From Rotaria macrura (Eukaryota; Rotifera; Eurotatoria; Philodinida; Philodinidae), in contig OENT01000835.1 in assembly GCA_900239685.1 (NCBI GenBank), positions 1 to 64,000 of the forward strand: a stretch of DNA of 64,000 nucleotides, in the 5' to 3' direction. The notes under the pieces were generated by a model, which was given only the letters and a program-made list of their open reading frames with translations, did no database searches and had not been told where the DNA came from. The position numbers and the translations under genes are program-made. This document shows positions 49,924 through 62,900 of the stretch, piece after piece; position 1 is the stretch's first letter, and each line of letters starts with the position of its first letter.

Positions 49924-52900
49924 ATGGATCGTAAGTACTTGTTCGCGCGTCTCGATTATCTTTTGTTACTACATCGATCATACGAACAATTGATTTAACC
50001 ACTTTCGCAACAATTCTATAGAGACCTCTCCCATTCGCCCGTTGGCTGATAGTATGTAGTATGTCTATTTGATTTCTGTCACTTTAGTTAACATCTGACT
50101 GCTCATAAATGTGTGTCTCCACCCTAGTTTTCCGTCATCATCATCATCATGCATCATAGTGCTCTCTAACTTCTTCCTCATCGTCTTCTTCTTTTTCTTT
50201 CTCATTTTCTTAGCAGCAATTGAAATAATGTTGTTAGAGAAGTCGTTCGCTTATGTTCTCTCGTCAATTCTTTTCAATCAAAGACGCATTTTCATTGGCA
50301 GTAGTTAGTCGTTTCTTTAGCTTGTAACAATGAATCAAAAAAAAAGGAAAAAAATCTTTGCTAACAATGTAGCAATAGCTAACATGAAAAAAAAACTAGA
50401 AAAAAATCAAGAGAATGTAGTTCAATATAGACATTGCTTAAAACATTTAATAGCAAAACAAGAAAAGCGACGAGAAGTCATCCATGGAGTCCAACGACCC
50501 GACACTATCAGACAAGACCTCAACACTATTGCCACCGCCCTCAACTTGGCCAGCCTTGTACAGATCATATTTTGGTATGAATTGATTATATAACTGTGAA
50601 TATGCATATACGTATGTGTGTACTGATTGTCTCGAATTGAGATCATCGAATACAAGAAAAAGTCAGAGAAAGTATAATGAAAATCAAGAAAGAAAATAAG
50701 TGAAAAGAAATTTTGTATTTTTGTTTTCATCTTATAAAAATTAAATTGAACACATGCACTCACTCATACATCCACATACATACATTTACTTATATGTATG
50801 TCATATCCATGCATATACATCGAGATCGGCAAATTCTTATCGCATGCAATGAATGAATTCCTTCTTCGTGTTTTTTTTTGTTTCTCGACGAAATAATGTC
50901 CTGTCTGGAATGTGGTTCAGGTCATTGTGGTAATAAGTGTATGCTATAAGAGATGATGATCAAGCTCTTTCTTTTTTCTCCTCGTTATGTAAAAGGGTTC
51001 AAAAATGAGATAAAGGTCTTGTTGTCAATACACCTTGAAAAAATCTTTAAAAAAAAGAGACGCGTCGCGAAGGTTACACGCACATTTCGATGTCTTCTTC
51101 ATTCATTGTCTCGACGTATAGAGACCTTTTTTTTGTGTGTTCTTTTCCTTCATTGTTGTTGTCACATTTGCTTAACCTTTCCTTTTTTTCGTATCCTATG
51201 ACTGACAGTATATTGTCATTCTTTTCCTTGTTATCGTTTTTCTTTTCTTTTTGTCATCCAACTTTCGTGTTTAGTAAGTATATTTTTTTACCTTGAAGAC
51301 AATTTCTTTTGTTATTATTAATGATGACCAATAAGAAGTCTTATTCTAAACCATGTCCGTTTATGGTGAATACCAAATATCCGTTCCGATACAAGGTCAT
51401 ATGAAGCTATACAGTTAACGAGACTCAAATGTTCTTTATGTGTATGTGTTTGATAACCCGATGCATTGTGCTACTCACGAGAGAACGAGGAAAAAAAGAA
51501 AATTCTTCCTCTATTTTGACCATCGGCTATTGAATGATTTGTCCGAGTATGAATACATTCATATAATACAATGAATTGTAAGTAGAAAACGAAGAAATCT
51601 TTTTTCGAAATCTTTCTAAGATTAGACTCAGTATGATAAGTAGCAAGAATGTCACGTTTTTGAAATCAATCGGCTCATTGATAGCATATGTCACAATAAA
51701 AGAAAGGCATCGCATCGATCGATGGTGTATGACATTAACTATATACATAAATAGAGATCGATATATTCCACCTGAAAGTATTTGACTCAATTGTGCAGCA
51801 CTCGACACATGGCTCGATTGAGTTAAATTAGAGAAATGTATTCGGTCATGTATATTCGAGTATCTATTATTGTATTGAAATGAAAAATAAAATACAAAAT
51901 ACTTTAATAAGTTGACATGTGTTTTGCAAAGATCAGCATGCAATAGCTAATTGTGCATATGTGATATTATTCTCTATTTCTTTTTCCATATTTCATTCGT
52001 TCGTTCTATTTTCTTTTTCCTGCTACTCAAATGTGCTTGATTGGTCCTTTTTCTTCTATCTAATGACATATTTTTATTGATTGGAGAAAATATTTTTATT
52101 CCAGCGTTTGCATTTGGTTCACCGATGACATTAATGAATCATCATCATCAACAGCAATATATTCCACCATCATGGTCAACAACTGAAAATAATCCACGAT
52201 TTCTTTCCATCGATTCTCAACAACAACAGCAGCAACAGCAACATCATCATTGTCGTCCAACATTTTCAAATGAAACAAATAATAATAATAATACAAATCA
52301 TTACAGTAGTATATCATCTCATATTCAACCGAAGTTAGAACCAAGTAATATAATAACTAATGGTAATAATAATGAATCAATTATTGATGGTCAACATACC
52401 GATGCACATGCATCAATAATAAATGATAAACAAACAGTTGAATGCGTTGTATGTGGAGATAAATCAAGTGGAAAACATTACGGACAATATACATGTGAAG
52501 GTTGTAAATCATTTTTCAAACGTTCAGTTAGACGTAATCTTAATTATACATGTCGTGGAAAGTAAGTTAAATATTATTAAATTTACTATCAAATTAAGCA
52601 AATTTATGTAAATACATATTCATTTATATGAATGTTAGTTTTGAGAATCATTTCATAAATAGTCGTCATAAACGAAACGGTATTATGTCTAGATTTGAAA
52701 AACTCAAACATTGCTGAGATTATATCGATTATTTTATTACATCAGAGAGACATCTTGAGTATTCTCAATAGTTGTAAGTCTTCTCATTCTCGAATGACAT
52801 TCAAATCAAATTAAAACTGTACTGAGAATAGAATATGTCAAAAAATTTTCCAAAAGAATTTCATTCCCATTTTTCTTGCTTGAACGATGATGCTATTAGG

Positions 52901-54321
52901 ACACTACGATTAGTAAGATAGTGCCAAGAACGTTCATAGAGACAATGTCTATAAAAATTCTCTTCATAATACTTGGTGATACGAGGACGTGATATAGAGC
53001 CAAATTCATTATTCTACATGGGTTCTTTCAATATTATTACAAGTTAACTTAATTATTTTCTTTACTGTTCTTACTTCTAGTCGCAAGTGTCCTATTGATA
53101 CTCATCATCGTAATCAATGTCAATATTGCCGATTTTCACGTTGTTTAAAGATGGGCATGAGACGTGAAGGTAACAAGATTATATATATATATATCCTCTT
53201 CTTTTTGACATATTTATATATAACCATGTTCTTCTTCTTCCTTTTGTTTCAAAATAAAAGCCGTTCAACGCGGACGTGTTCCATCCGTTGCCAATACTTA
53301 TGGACATTTTGCATTTCCACCTGATGCACACAACTATTTAAATAGTTATATCTCACATTTAGTTCGTGCTGAACCGTATTCATTTATCTCCAATCGTTTA
53401 CAACAATCATCATCATCATCATCGACAACACCAGCAACAGGTAGTTCATCGAATTCAAATTCTTCATTATCATCGGATAATAATTCCAATATGATATCAA
53501 TGGATAATGCATGTGAACTAGCAGCAAGTCTTCTATTTGGTGCTGTTGAATGGGCTCGTAACATACCATTTTTTCGAGAATTAACATTAAACGATCAATG
53601 TTTATTATTACAAGTTACATGGAATGAATTATTTCTACTGAATGCAAGTCAATGTAATATGCCTATACAAGCAACACAGTTATTAATATTAAATGGTATA
53701 CATTCAAATACAATCGATGCAGATAAAGTTCAAACATATTTAGATCAAACGAGAAAATTTCAAGAACAAGTAGAAAAATTTAAATCGATGCATTTAGATC
53801 ATGCTGAATATTCATGTTTAAAAGCAATTATTCTTTTTACGCCAGGTAGAAATAGAAAATTCTTTTTTTTTTTATTGAATTGCAAAACTAGAATAGCCTT
53901 CCCACAAAAAAAAACATCTTTGCTATTTTCTTCTTCAGACGCACCAGGTATATCGGATCAAGGACATATTGATAATTTACAAGAGAAATCAGTTCTTGCA
54001 TTAGAAGAATATATTAAAAGTCAATATCCATCACATATGAATCGTTTCGGTAAATTACTTCTTCGCCTACCATCATTAAAATTAGTTAGTTCACATGTTA
54101 TAAAAGAAATTTTCTTTGTTCGTTTGGTTGGAAAAACACCAATTGAATCCCTTATTCGAGATATGTTATTAACAAATAATACATTTCCGAACGGAACAGT
54201 TTCATCATCATCATCATCCTCGTCGTCGTCGTCGTCATCGACAGCCATAACAACAACAACGCCAGCCTTTAATATTAATTCAACTCAAGTATCAAATCAA
54301 TATTCAACATTTCCACAGTAA
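49924..54321 (+). CDS. NR2F: COUP-TF-type nuclear receptor (NR2F/seven-up), 506 aa
   Basis: Orphan nuclear receptor acting as DNA-binding regulator in neural and mesodermal development. Five exons: 49924-49930 (only ATGGATC), 52105-52561, 53081-53169, 53261-53845, 53939-54321; total 1521 nt. The N-terminal domain is rich in His, Gln and Asn. The DNA-binding domain begins at Cys116 ([15 protein letters not shown]) with P-box CEGCKS and second finger [15 protein letters not shown], followed by MRREAVQRGR. The ligand-binding domain (about 205-480) has [20 protein letters not shown], the [13 protein letters not shown] helix and [19 protein letters not shown], the COUP-TF C-terminal activation region. 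The extreme C-terminus is a Ser/Thr-rich tail with TCG/TCA repeats, longer than in vertebrate COUP-TFs. The tiny first exon is inferred; a start at the internal Met of exon 2 (MTLMNHHH) is the alternative. Confidence 0.93.
50330..50593 (+). other. possible short frame inside NR2F intron 1
   Basis: An 87-codon frame, Lys-rich at first and more GC-rich and regular in its last third ([20 protein letters not shown]). The 3' part is followed by a donor-like GGTATGA. It could be an alternative exon or a nested gene, or chance. No domain is recognised. Confidence 0.2.
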
Positions 54322-54429
54322 TAGAAAAAAAAGCAACTATTTTTATTTTGACTAGAACGAAGAGGTTTTGCGATTGTAAAGCAGATCTACTATTCATAAA
54401 TATTTCATTTGGCAAACCTCTTCGTCTTT

Positions 54430-54433
54430 TTTC

Positions 54434-54465
<32 letters not shown>
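54430..54465. repeat. CT microsatellite
   Basis: Run of CT units just downstream of the NR2F stop codon, probably in the 3' UTR. Confidence 0.85.
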
Positions 54466-56600
54466 TTTTCTTTCTCTTTTGTTTTCTCATATAAGAAATA
54501 ATAAAAGTCTATATCTCTATATGGATATGTATGGTTGCGATATGGCATCTGCTATTTCAATTGAACGAGTTAAACAATTGTCAAAAGGCGTTCACCCGGA
54601 AGTAATCTTTTTCTTTCTCTTAGATTGAAATTGACAGGAAAAATCGATATAATTATATTTGATCCGGCTTCAATATTAATAATTGATTATATCGTTTAAA
54701 TGAAATTCTTTTTCTTTTTTAACTTTAATTCAAATGTCTAAATCAAGATTAGACCGATGGAGTTGGAGTGTGGATTGTTAGAGAACGAGAAGGAGAAAGG
54801 ATACATAATGAAAATTATGTTTACTCTACAGACAACTACCAACATATAACTCAAACAAAATAAAAACTAGTGTAAATATTTAACACACGGAGAATTCTTT
54901 TTGTGTGCGGATGTTGTTTTTGAGAAGATCCTAACCTGTTTACGTATTAACATATTCTCCATTTATTGCTGCAGAGAAAGATGTAATCACTGTCAAAAAT
55001 TTTCAAGTATTTACTAAACAATCTAATGAAAATAGTGCGATCTGTAATTTTATACATAGATTACTCTAATGATCGTGAAAATAGTCTTAGAATTGCTACT
55101 GTAAAACGAAACGTAACGTTATAAAGTTATTCAATTGTCAAGATATAATCGTTTGCCATTGACTTATCAGAAAAATAGAGCATACAAGAAAAATTAATGT
55201 CACAAGCAACAACGATTCTTTTTGGTTAAAGTCTTCAGAATATTTGACGAGCCATTTAATGCATGAATGAGCAAAATTTCAGGTTGAAGTCCTACTGTTT
55301 GCTTTTTCATAACATACCTTGCCATGGATAGAATCTTGAATAAACTAATTATGACTGAACTCCAAAGATCCATGTGAAGAAAACCGTAGAGACTTGCTTG
55401 TGAATTCAAGAGAAGTTCACATGGGCGATTTACGGTGTGCATAATTCCATGGTTCAACCAAATGTAGTCGATGTGGTGGTACTATCTTCGATAACTCTAA
55501 GAACGGTCCGTAAAATCATTGATTGGTTTACGAAGACCAGCTCATGAGATCTCGATGTGTATATTCCAAGTACTGATGTCTACTTGCTTTCCTTGAATAT
55601 CTAATATAAGGACGGTACACAAATCTCAGACTTTGACGCGTTTCATTTAGTTTCGTTCACGCTAATTTAAAATAACGCACATAAAACAATATACGTATAT
55701 ATCATGTAATCATAGAACTTCATCATGTATTTACTAAGCAGTAATGAATTGAATTTTCTTGTTTTTAATTAGTTCGTAAATATCGTTTATAATTCACCCA
55801 TTCAATCAAGGCAGGACTTGATAAGTCATGCAGATCCTAATGAGTTTTTCATACTCTGAGTTTTTTCTTCACTTCTGATTCTGTTACTGCAAAGATATTG
55901 TATCTTTTCATTCAATGTCTTGATCTCACTTAAGAAAACTAAAGTAACTGATGCTTGATCATCTTTCACGACCATATTTGATATTATCAAGAATAGTTTA
56001 CGGCGACCAATTTCAAATTTTTTCCTTTGTGTTTATCCTATGATAGAGCTATAGTGAAAATGTGTGTCTTTCAGATACCCAATTTATAACGACGAAGTTC
56101 ACGTTCTTCTTTTAAGATCCGAGTACATCAAAAGACATAGAATCTTCATGATGAACTATTCTCTTTTTAAAACCTGTTTCTGTTGCAAAGTTTTAAACAG
56201 GAATTCATAAATCAGTTTCCATGTTATTCCTGAAAAGAATTAGAAAATTCTATTATAAAATGCTATACGAACCGAATATCTCTACAGAGACGAGCTAGAT
56301 TATCCTGTTCTCTAAAAGCTATTCCAAGCGCATTTGATTCAATAAGACGCATATTATTCTAATTGAAAAGCAATAACTCATCTCATAAAATCAAATAACC
56401 TATAATGAATCTGAGTGATATTCGATACAGATTTCATCGAACAGATCTATGTAGTTAACAATCTAATTACTTGTAAGTATTACTCTCTAAAAATAGAATT
56501 GATTCTTTCTTTTTTTATACAACTGAAACTCATTCATTCTATACATAACAATATTTTAAAATACCAACGTTGTTTGATGAAATATACTTGAATAAACTAA
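54466..56600. other. intergenic, nothing recognised
   Basis: AT-rich spacer. A minus-strand 85-codon frame at 55200-55457 does not look like a real gene. Confidence 0.4.
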
Positions 56601-56945
56601 TTACGAGGTAAACTAATTCATCTATCATTTATTTATTTCACACAAAGAATACACTGAAGCTTTCGAGCTCTTTCAAAGGGCCATTTTCAACACTAAATTG
56701 ACACGAATGAAAATTGTCCAGATGATGTATAAGACAATTTCTTTTCGTTCTTTACTAAACATTGCACTGCGANTCGCAGTGCAATGTTTAGTAAAGAACG
56801 AAAAGAAATTGTCTTATACATCATCTGGACAATTTTCATTCGTGTCAATTTAGTGTTGAAAATGGCCCTTTGAAAGAGCTCGAAAGCTTCAGTGTATTCT
56901 TTGTGTGAAATAAATAAATGATAGATGAATTAGTTTACCTCGTAA
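56601..56945. repeat. perfect 172-bp palindrome around a single N
   Basis: Bases 56601-56772 are the exact reverse complement of 56774-56945, with one N (56773) at the centre. Both arms end abruptly. Exact identity plus a single N suggests either a contig joined to its own reverse complement or a true recent palindrome collapsed in assembly. Confidence 0.9.
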
Positions 56946-59900
56946 CAATATGTTATTAAACATACATCAATCTGGACTGAACTCATCGTATGTTTTGCTC
57001 AACTAGTTCTCTAGTTGACAATATGACTGTGGAAAGTCAATTTGCATAATGTTCAAAACAACAGATAATAAAGTTTACTATTTCGTTTTGTTATACAATT
57101 AGCATGTAACAATAGGATAACATTTTTAGGACTATAGTTTTAAAAACGATCACTGTTCTTATTCAAATTAAGAAAAAAGACAATCGCTTTTCTTCGTTAC
57201 GCAAAAATCAATTTTTTCTAACAAAATCTTCTATGAATTAAAACGAAAGATAATTCTTGAGACATCCATCTAAAATTAATGACTTATTAGTAACGATGCC
57301 ACAAGCTATGTTTGTTTTAAATACACTATAGCATAGCATCACTGTCATCATACTCATAAATCATTATAGATACGTTCGATAAATTTTAATAATTGTAGAT
57401 TATTTGCAAAAATGAGCTTAAGAAATCGAATGTATTCACAAAAGGCTGGAATGAATCAAATACTTATTCTACAACTCCATTCATTTCAAAGAAAAACTGT
57501 TCACAAGATAATTCGATGCTGTCTCAAACATATTGAATACATTTTTTTTTCATACAGTCAATGACAACACTTCACTTCATTTTTATAAAGAAACTATGAT
57601 GAACGTTGCTACAATAGATCTTTTCATGTTTAGAATTAGTTGAACCATTCGATTTATGGGATATATCATATACAAAATCAACTAACAAACTGCTGGATTT
57701 GCAAACAAAGATCTTGCTACTGATCGTTCTTCAGCGAAAAACTTCGTTATGCTCATTGAACTGATTTTTTGTTCATACATGGTTCTCGATGAGATTACTA
57801 TGTTTAAAAATCGAATTTTGATTTAAAGTTTCGGCTAGATACATGTGGGGTCGGTGTGGGTGTGACTCCGGTCATGAGTTACCCCTACCTATACATGAAT
57901 GGGACCAATAGTATTTTGACCCGGTTCCGTGCACATTTCTACCCATACCCTCGTCCAACCACACCCTATAGTGATAGGCACAATAGCACCCATGTCCTCA
58001 TCCATACACCAACGCCTGCATACACAACCCTACCGACAGCCAGAACCACACCTAGCTACACTCATAGTAACAATCACACACCAACCTGTACAACAGACCC
58101 ATTAGAATGACCACACCCACAACAGCACTCACACCCTTTGATCTAATCAGGAGAAAGATACTAAAAATAACGAAAATGAGAGAGCCTTGAATGCCAATCA
58201 CAAGCAAAATGAGCAAAGACAACATGTTTGTCATGGAATAAATTGAAGGTTGAAACGAGGTGTAGCCAAATAACTTGACTGTGTCACACGGAGCACACAA
58301 ATAGGTAGAACTGGAGCATGTCGTAGCGAAGAGACACCGCAGATCATTACCTTATACATCGATACAATCAACAAGTTATGACATACGTAATTCTTTTTTT
58401 TGTCTGGCAAGATGTTACAAATGTACCCTATGGTCGGTCATAAAATATTTGATGTCTATTTATCAGGTGATGGGGATTCAAATGATGTGTTCAGTTAGAT
58501 ACTTATAAGTCTAATCTCCTACAGAGCTCTAGCCGGTTTTATCCTTGCGTTTTTTTTTCTTGGAATGAGATGACCTTTCAGTATGAAAATGCATTCCATA
58601 TCAATTGAAAGAGAGTACTTTGGTAATAATTTTATAACAATTTTTCCTTATCCTACTCCCTTGGTTCCATGTCTCACATCGCTTATCATGGATTCTACAA
58701 AACAATTTCTACTAGAAATATATTTGATGTGGATTATATCCTGCATTGTAATTCGACGACTACCTTCTCAAAACTGGATGGAACCAATTGGATTACGATA
58801 ACCGAATCCGTCCTTCTGATTCCATAGGAATTTTCCTCATCGAAATACAATGGATATTGTGGGATCAATTGAAATCCCGCCGGATTCAGTCATTAAAATT
58901 CATCGGATGGGGGCAGATCCAATAGAACTCGATAGTGCGCTCTTGATCTGATTAAAAGAAAGTTTGAAGCTGTTTTTGGAAATTCAAAAAAGGCGTCATA
59001 CACATTCCTATTCTTTACTCAACCATTTAAATGCAGAAACAAACGGCGATAAAAACATATTCACCCTTCTCTATTTCGAAATGTAAATGAGCTTCTTTCT
59101 ATTTTTGAAATTTATTCTAAAAAAATACACATAGATGAGAACAGGTACTGAATGACATCACGGTTGTTAAATTGAGTGTGGGCATGGGTTTTTTTCCGAT
59201 TTTCAGCTACACTTACACCCTCTTGAATGACATGAAGCAAGTTTTGCAGGTAATATTTGAAAAATACAATTCAGCATTCAGTTGATATCTATTTTTGTGC
59301 TTCTGCCTGATGTATCTGCGTGTTTTATTCATACGTGAAGTTTATTGCTATGAAGAGTATATAATAAAAGTGTTTCGTAAAAAACAATGAATTAAAAAAC
59401 GGAGAAAATTGATCGATAATGGTTCTATGTTTTCATTTGTTTGAGTACAACTTCAAATCATGAGGCTGATTTAATGATCATGAACATCTTACAAATAATC
59501 ATGCTTATGAAGAAGGGATACGGTAGTGTTGGTATCGGCTGAGTTCAATAGATTATCAATTGGTATTCATACTTTAATAGAACAATGGAGTGGTATAGTC
59601 TACTAACTGTGATGCGTGCAAAATTGAAGATACTTTGTGAATGGTATTGGTTATTGGAAATGATATATTGAATGTCTATAAATTATTACACATATTGTAA
59701 AGCAGGATTGATTTCTTGCGCCATCTATGATTGTATATAATTATTATTGATAGGCAGTAATTAGAAAATAAATGAAAAGAAAAATTAAGATAATTATCAT
59801 TATTCTATTGAAGTAATTACCTTGTCAAGACGTTCAATTAGATAGAGGCAAACACTCACCTAGCCAATCACAATAATCCGATTGCATTCGTTCATTTCAA

Positions 59901-59955
59901 CTCTTTTGTCTATTTGTTTAAACTTTCCCAATTTTACCATCACAATTTTATCTAG
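56946..59955. other. gene-poor spacer before SF3B3
   Basis: Contains the CA/CCC-rich tract at 57842-58140 and a stretch at about 58720-58940 with repeated GGAT/ATCC words that may be another decayed repeat. No supported gene. Confidence 0.4.
57842..58140. repeat. GC-richer tract with TGTGGG / CCCACA words
   Basis: About 300 bp that stands out from the AT-rich flanks. It opens with GGTGTGGGTGTGA, continues as irregular CA- and CCC-rich sequence on the plus strand and closes with CCACACCCACAAC and CTCACACCC. Open frames in it are low-complexity. It could be a degenerate satellite, a short element with TGTGGGTGTG-type inverted ends, or an old interstitial telomere-like patch. Confidence 0.4.
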
Positions 59956-62900
59956 ATGAAGTTATATAATTTAACACTACAACGTCCCGGTGGTATAACT
60001 CATGTCATACATGGAAATTTTTCCGGTCCCAAACAGCAAGAAATTATTGTTTCACGTGGTTGTGTTCTTGAAGTTCTTAAACCGGATCCAAGCACTGGCA
60101 AAATTCATACATTATTGACATCTAATGTATTTGGTATAATACGTGCCCTTCATCCTATACGACTGACCGGTAGTAATCGTGGTATGTAGTCGATCTATAT
60201 GTAGTCATTTTTTAATTGGAACAAAGACATAAATTGTTTGTTTTTCTTCAATTCGCTGTAGATTATATTGTTATTGGCAGCGATGCAGGTCGAATACTTA
60301 TTCTAGAATATAATGGACAAAAGAATACATTGGAAAAGGCAAGAAACGATTTATGTTTTGAATTAAAGTTGTTTGAGAAACTTTTCTTCAGTTAGGTACA
60401 TCAAGAGACATTCGGTAAATCGGGTTGTCGAAGAATTGTGCCTGGGCAATATTTAGCCATTGATCCGAGAGGACGCGCTGTATTGATAGGTAATTATTGG
60501 CAGTCTCGTTTGATACTTGTTGAAATATTAAACACGTACGTATTTTTGCTATAGGTGCCCTTGAAAAACAAAAGCTAGTTTATATACTCAATCGTGATGC
60601 ACAAGCACGTCTAACAATATCATCTCCGTTGGAAGCACATAAAGCGAACACAATCACCTTTCATACAGTCGGTGTTGACGTTGGATTTGACAATCCAGAA
60701 TTTGCTTGTCTCGAAGTTGATTATGAGGTATGCATTTTAAATTGCCTTTCTTCGATTCTAAAATAAATGCTGTGTTCCTTGTTTTGGCTGCAGGAATGTG
60801 ATAATGATTCAACGGGTCAAGCAGCAAAAGACATTAAACAGTCATTAACATTTTATGAACTTGACTTGGGTCTTAATCATGTCGTGCGAAAATATTCTGA
60901 GCCATTAGAAAAATTTGCTAATTTACTTATAACCGTGCCTGGTGGAAATGAAGGACCAGGTGGTGTTCTTGTTTGCTCAGAGAATTATATCACATATAAA
61001 AATTCTGGTGCTCAACCTGACATACGTTGTCCAATACCGAAACGTCGAGTAAGAGCAGTTGATTTGAAGGCAAGAGAAAAAAACCATCGTCTCTATCATG
61101 ATTTTGATTTTAGAATGAAAAAACTGATCGAGAACGTAGCATAATTATTGTTGCAACGGCAACGCACAAAACAAAAAATATGTACTTTTTCCTTGTTCAA
61201 ACCGAGCGAGGGGATGTATTTAAAATTACACTCAATCGTGATACAGAAGTGGAAATGGTAAGAAAAGATTTTAATGAAGTTCTATTTTTTGAAAACTAAA
61301 GACAATTTATGATAAAATATATACTATATTAAAATTTAATTTTCCATAAAATCTAGGAATGAAATACAGTTCAGCTTTCATTGAAAGAAAAATCATTTAA
61401 AAAATGCAAGATGAAACTATATCGAAAAATGATCTCACGACTCTTTTGAAATAAGTCTAATTTAGATGTATATGTTTGAGATTTTTCTTTATGATCATAC
61501 GGTATAATGATACTTAGTCTAACTTACACGAGTAATTCGTGAAAAGCTTCAGTTTGAAAGGTCAGTGTTTGAAGGCATGTCTACGCATGTTTAACTAAGT
61601 GCCGTACAGGATATCGATGTTATATATTGAACAATGTCACTCTGTTGATAGTTTATAAAAATTTGATGATTTCTGAAGACGTTTTTGATCTCAATCGAGG
61701 AAAAAGGAAATGTTAGATGCAAGACTCTAGCGTAAAAATATTCCATTGAGTTATCCTGAAAGGAGTACAGGATTTTATTTTCCGTGAATTTCAAATCTTC
61801 ACAAGTTTTAGAAATTAAAATGAATTAAACTTTTATGATAACAAAACATCATGTTAAAGATAAAGTTATTGGAGATATTTTATTGCAATCGTTATTTTTA
61901 ATTCTTTCATGTGCGTACAGCAGAACAATTATTGAGCACACTTCGACAGAATTAAAATAAATTACGTTAAGAAAAATCGAAACTGAGTATCAGAGTGTGA
62001 TAGCTCATCGCATGATATTTTGTTGAAACTCTTAGCTTATAGGTTAACTCATTTTACTATCCTATGACGAAAGAAAACAATCAATTTAAGATTGGGCGTA
62101 GTCAATGTTGACTCTATAATCTTACAACTAGAATAGTTCATGATGCTCTCTACCAAACTAAAAATTATATTTCGCGATGTAATCTCGAGATCATTATGGA
62201 CGTTGTTCAATTTTTTAAACCTCACTTTTGATTTTTCGATCAGAACTGTTCTCTACTGAATACATGCGTCGGTTTTGTTTAACCTTCGTTATTATCGTTA
62301 TTGAATGGAAATACATGATTCGTAGAGCTGCTACGTGTCACTATCGAATGAACGCTCTACAAAAATCTAGTGAAACAATAAATTACTTGAAATATGATCA
62401 TAATTTTTCGGATAAATGAACAAGTCTTTGTAAAATCTTCGTGTGTCATATGTAAAGAAGTTGAAATCGATAAATGAAATACAGTGACATAGTATCTAGT
62501 GAAACACTACGAAAAAACAATAGAATAGTAGGGTGTTATTTCTCAAAAAGTAATGAATGATCGTATTCATTATATTTTAGGTAACAGAGATACGATTGAA
62601 ATATTTCGATACTGTACCTGTTGCTTCAGCGATGTGTGTTCTTCGAAATGGTTTTCTTTTTATTGCTTCGGAATTCGGAAATCAGTAAGTCATTGTAAGC
62701 AGAGTTCGTTTTATGTTTTGGTTTTGGTTCTATTCAATAGTTATCTCTATCAAATAACTCAACTGGGAGATGCCGACGATGAACCAGAATTTAGTTCATC
62801 TGAACGACTTGAAGAAGAAGATACATTCTTTTTTGTGCCACGTAAATTGAAAAATCTTATATTAGTCGACGAAATGGATAGTTTATCACCTATAACCGCA

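Noticed and set aside
52096..52344. Antisense frame over the NR2F N-terminal exon
   Set aside because: Shadow of the Asn/His/Gln-rich coding sequence; opposite strand clearly carries the receptor.
57856..58110. 84-codon Thr/Pro/Tyr-rich frame
   Set aside because: Low-complexity translation of the CA/CCC-rich tract.
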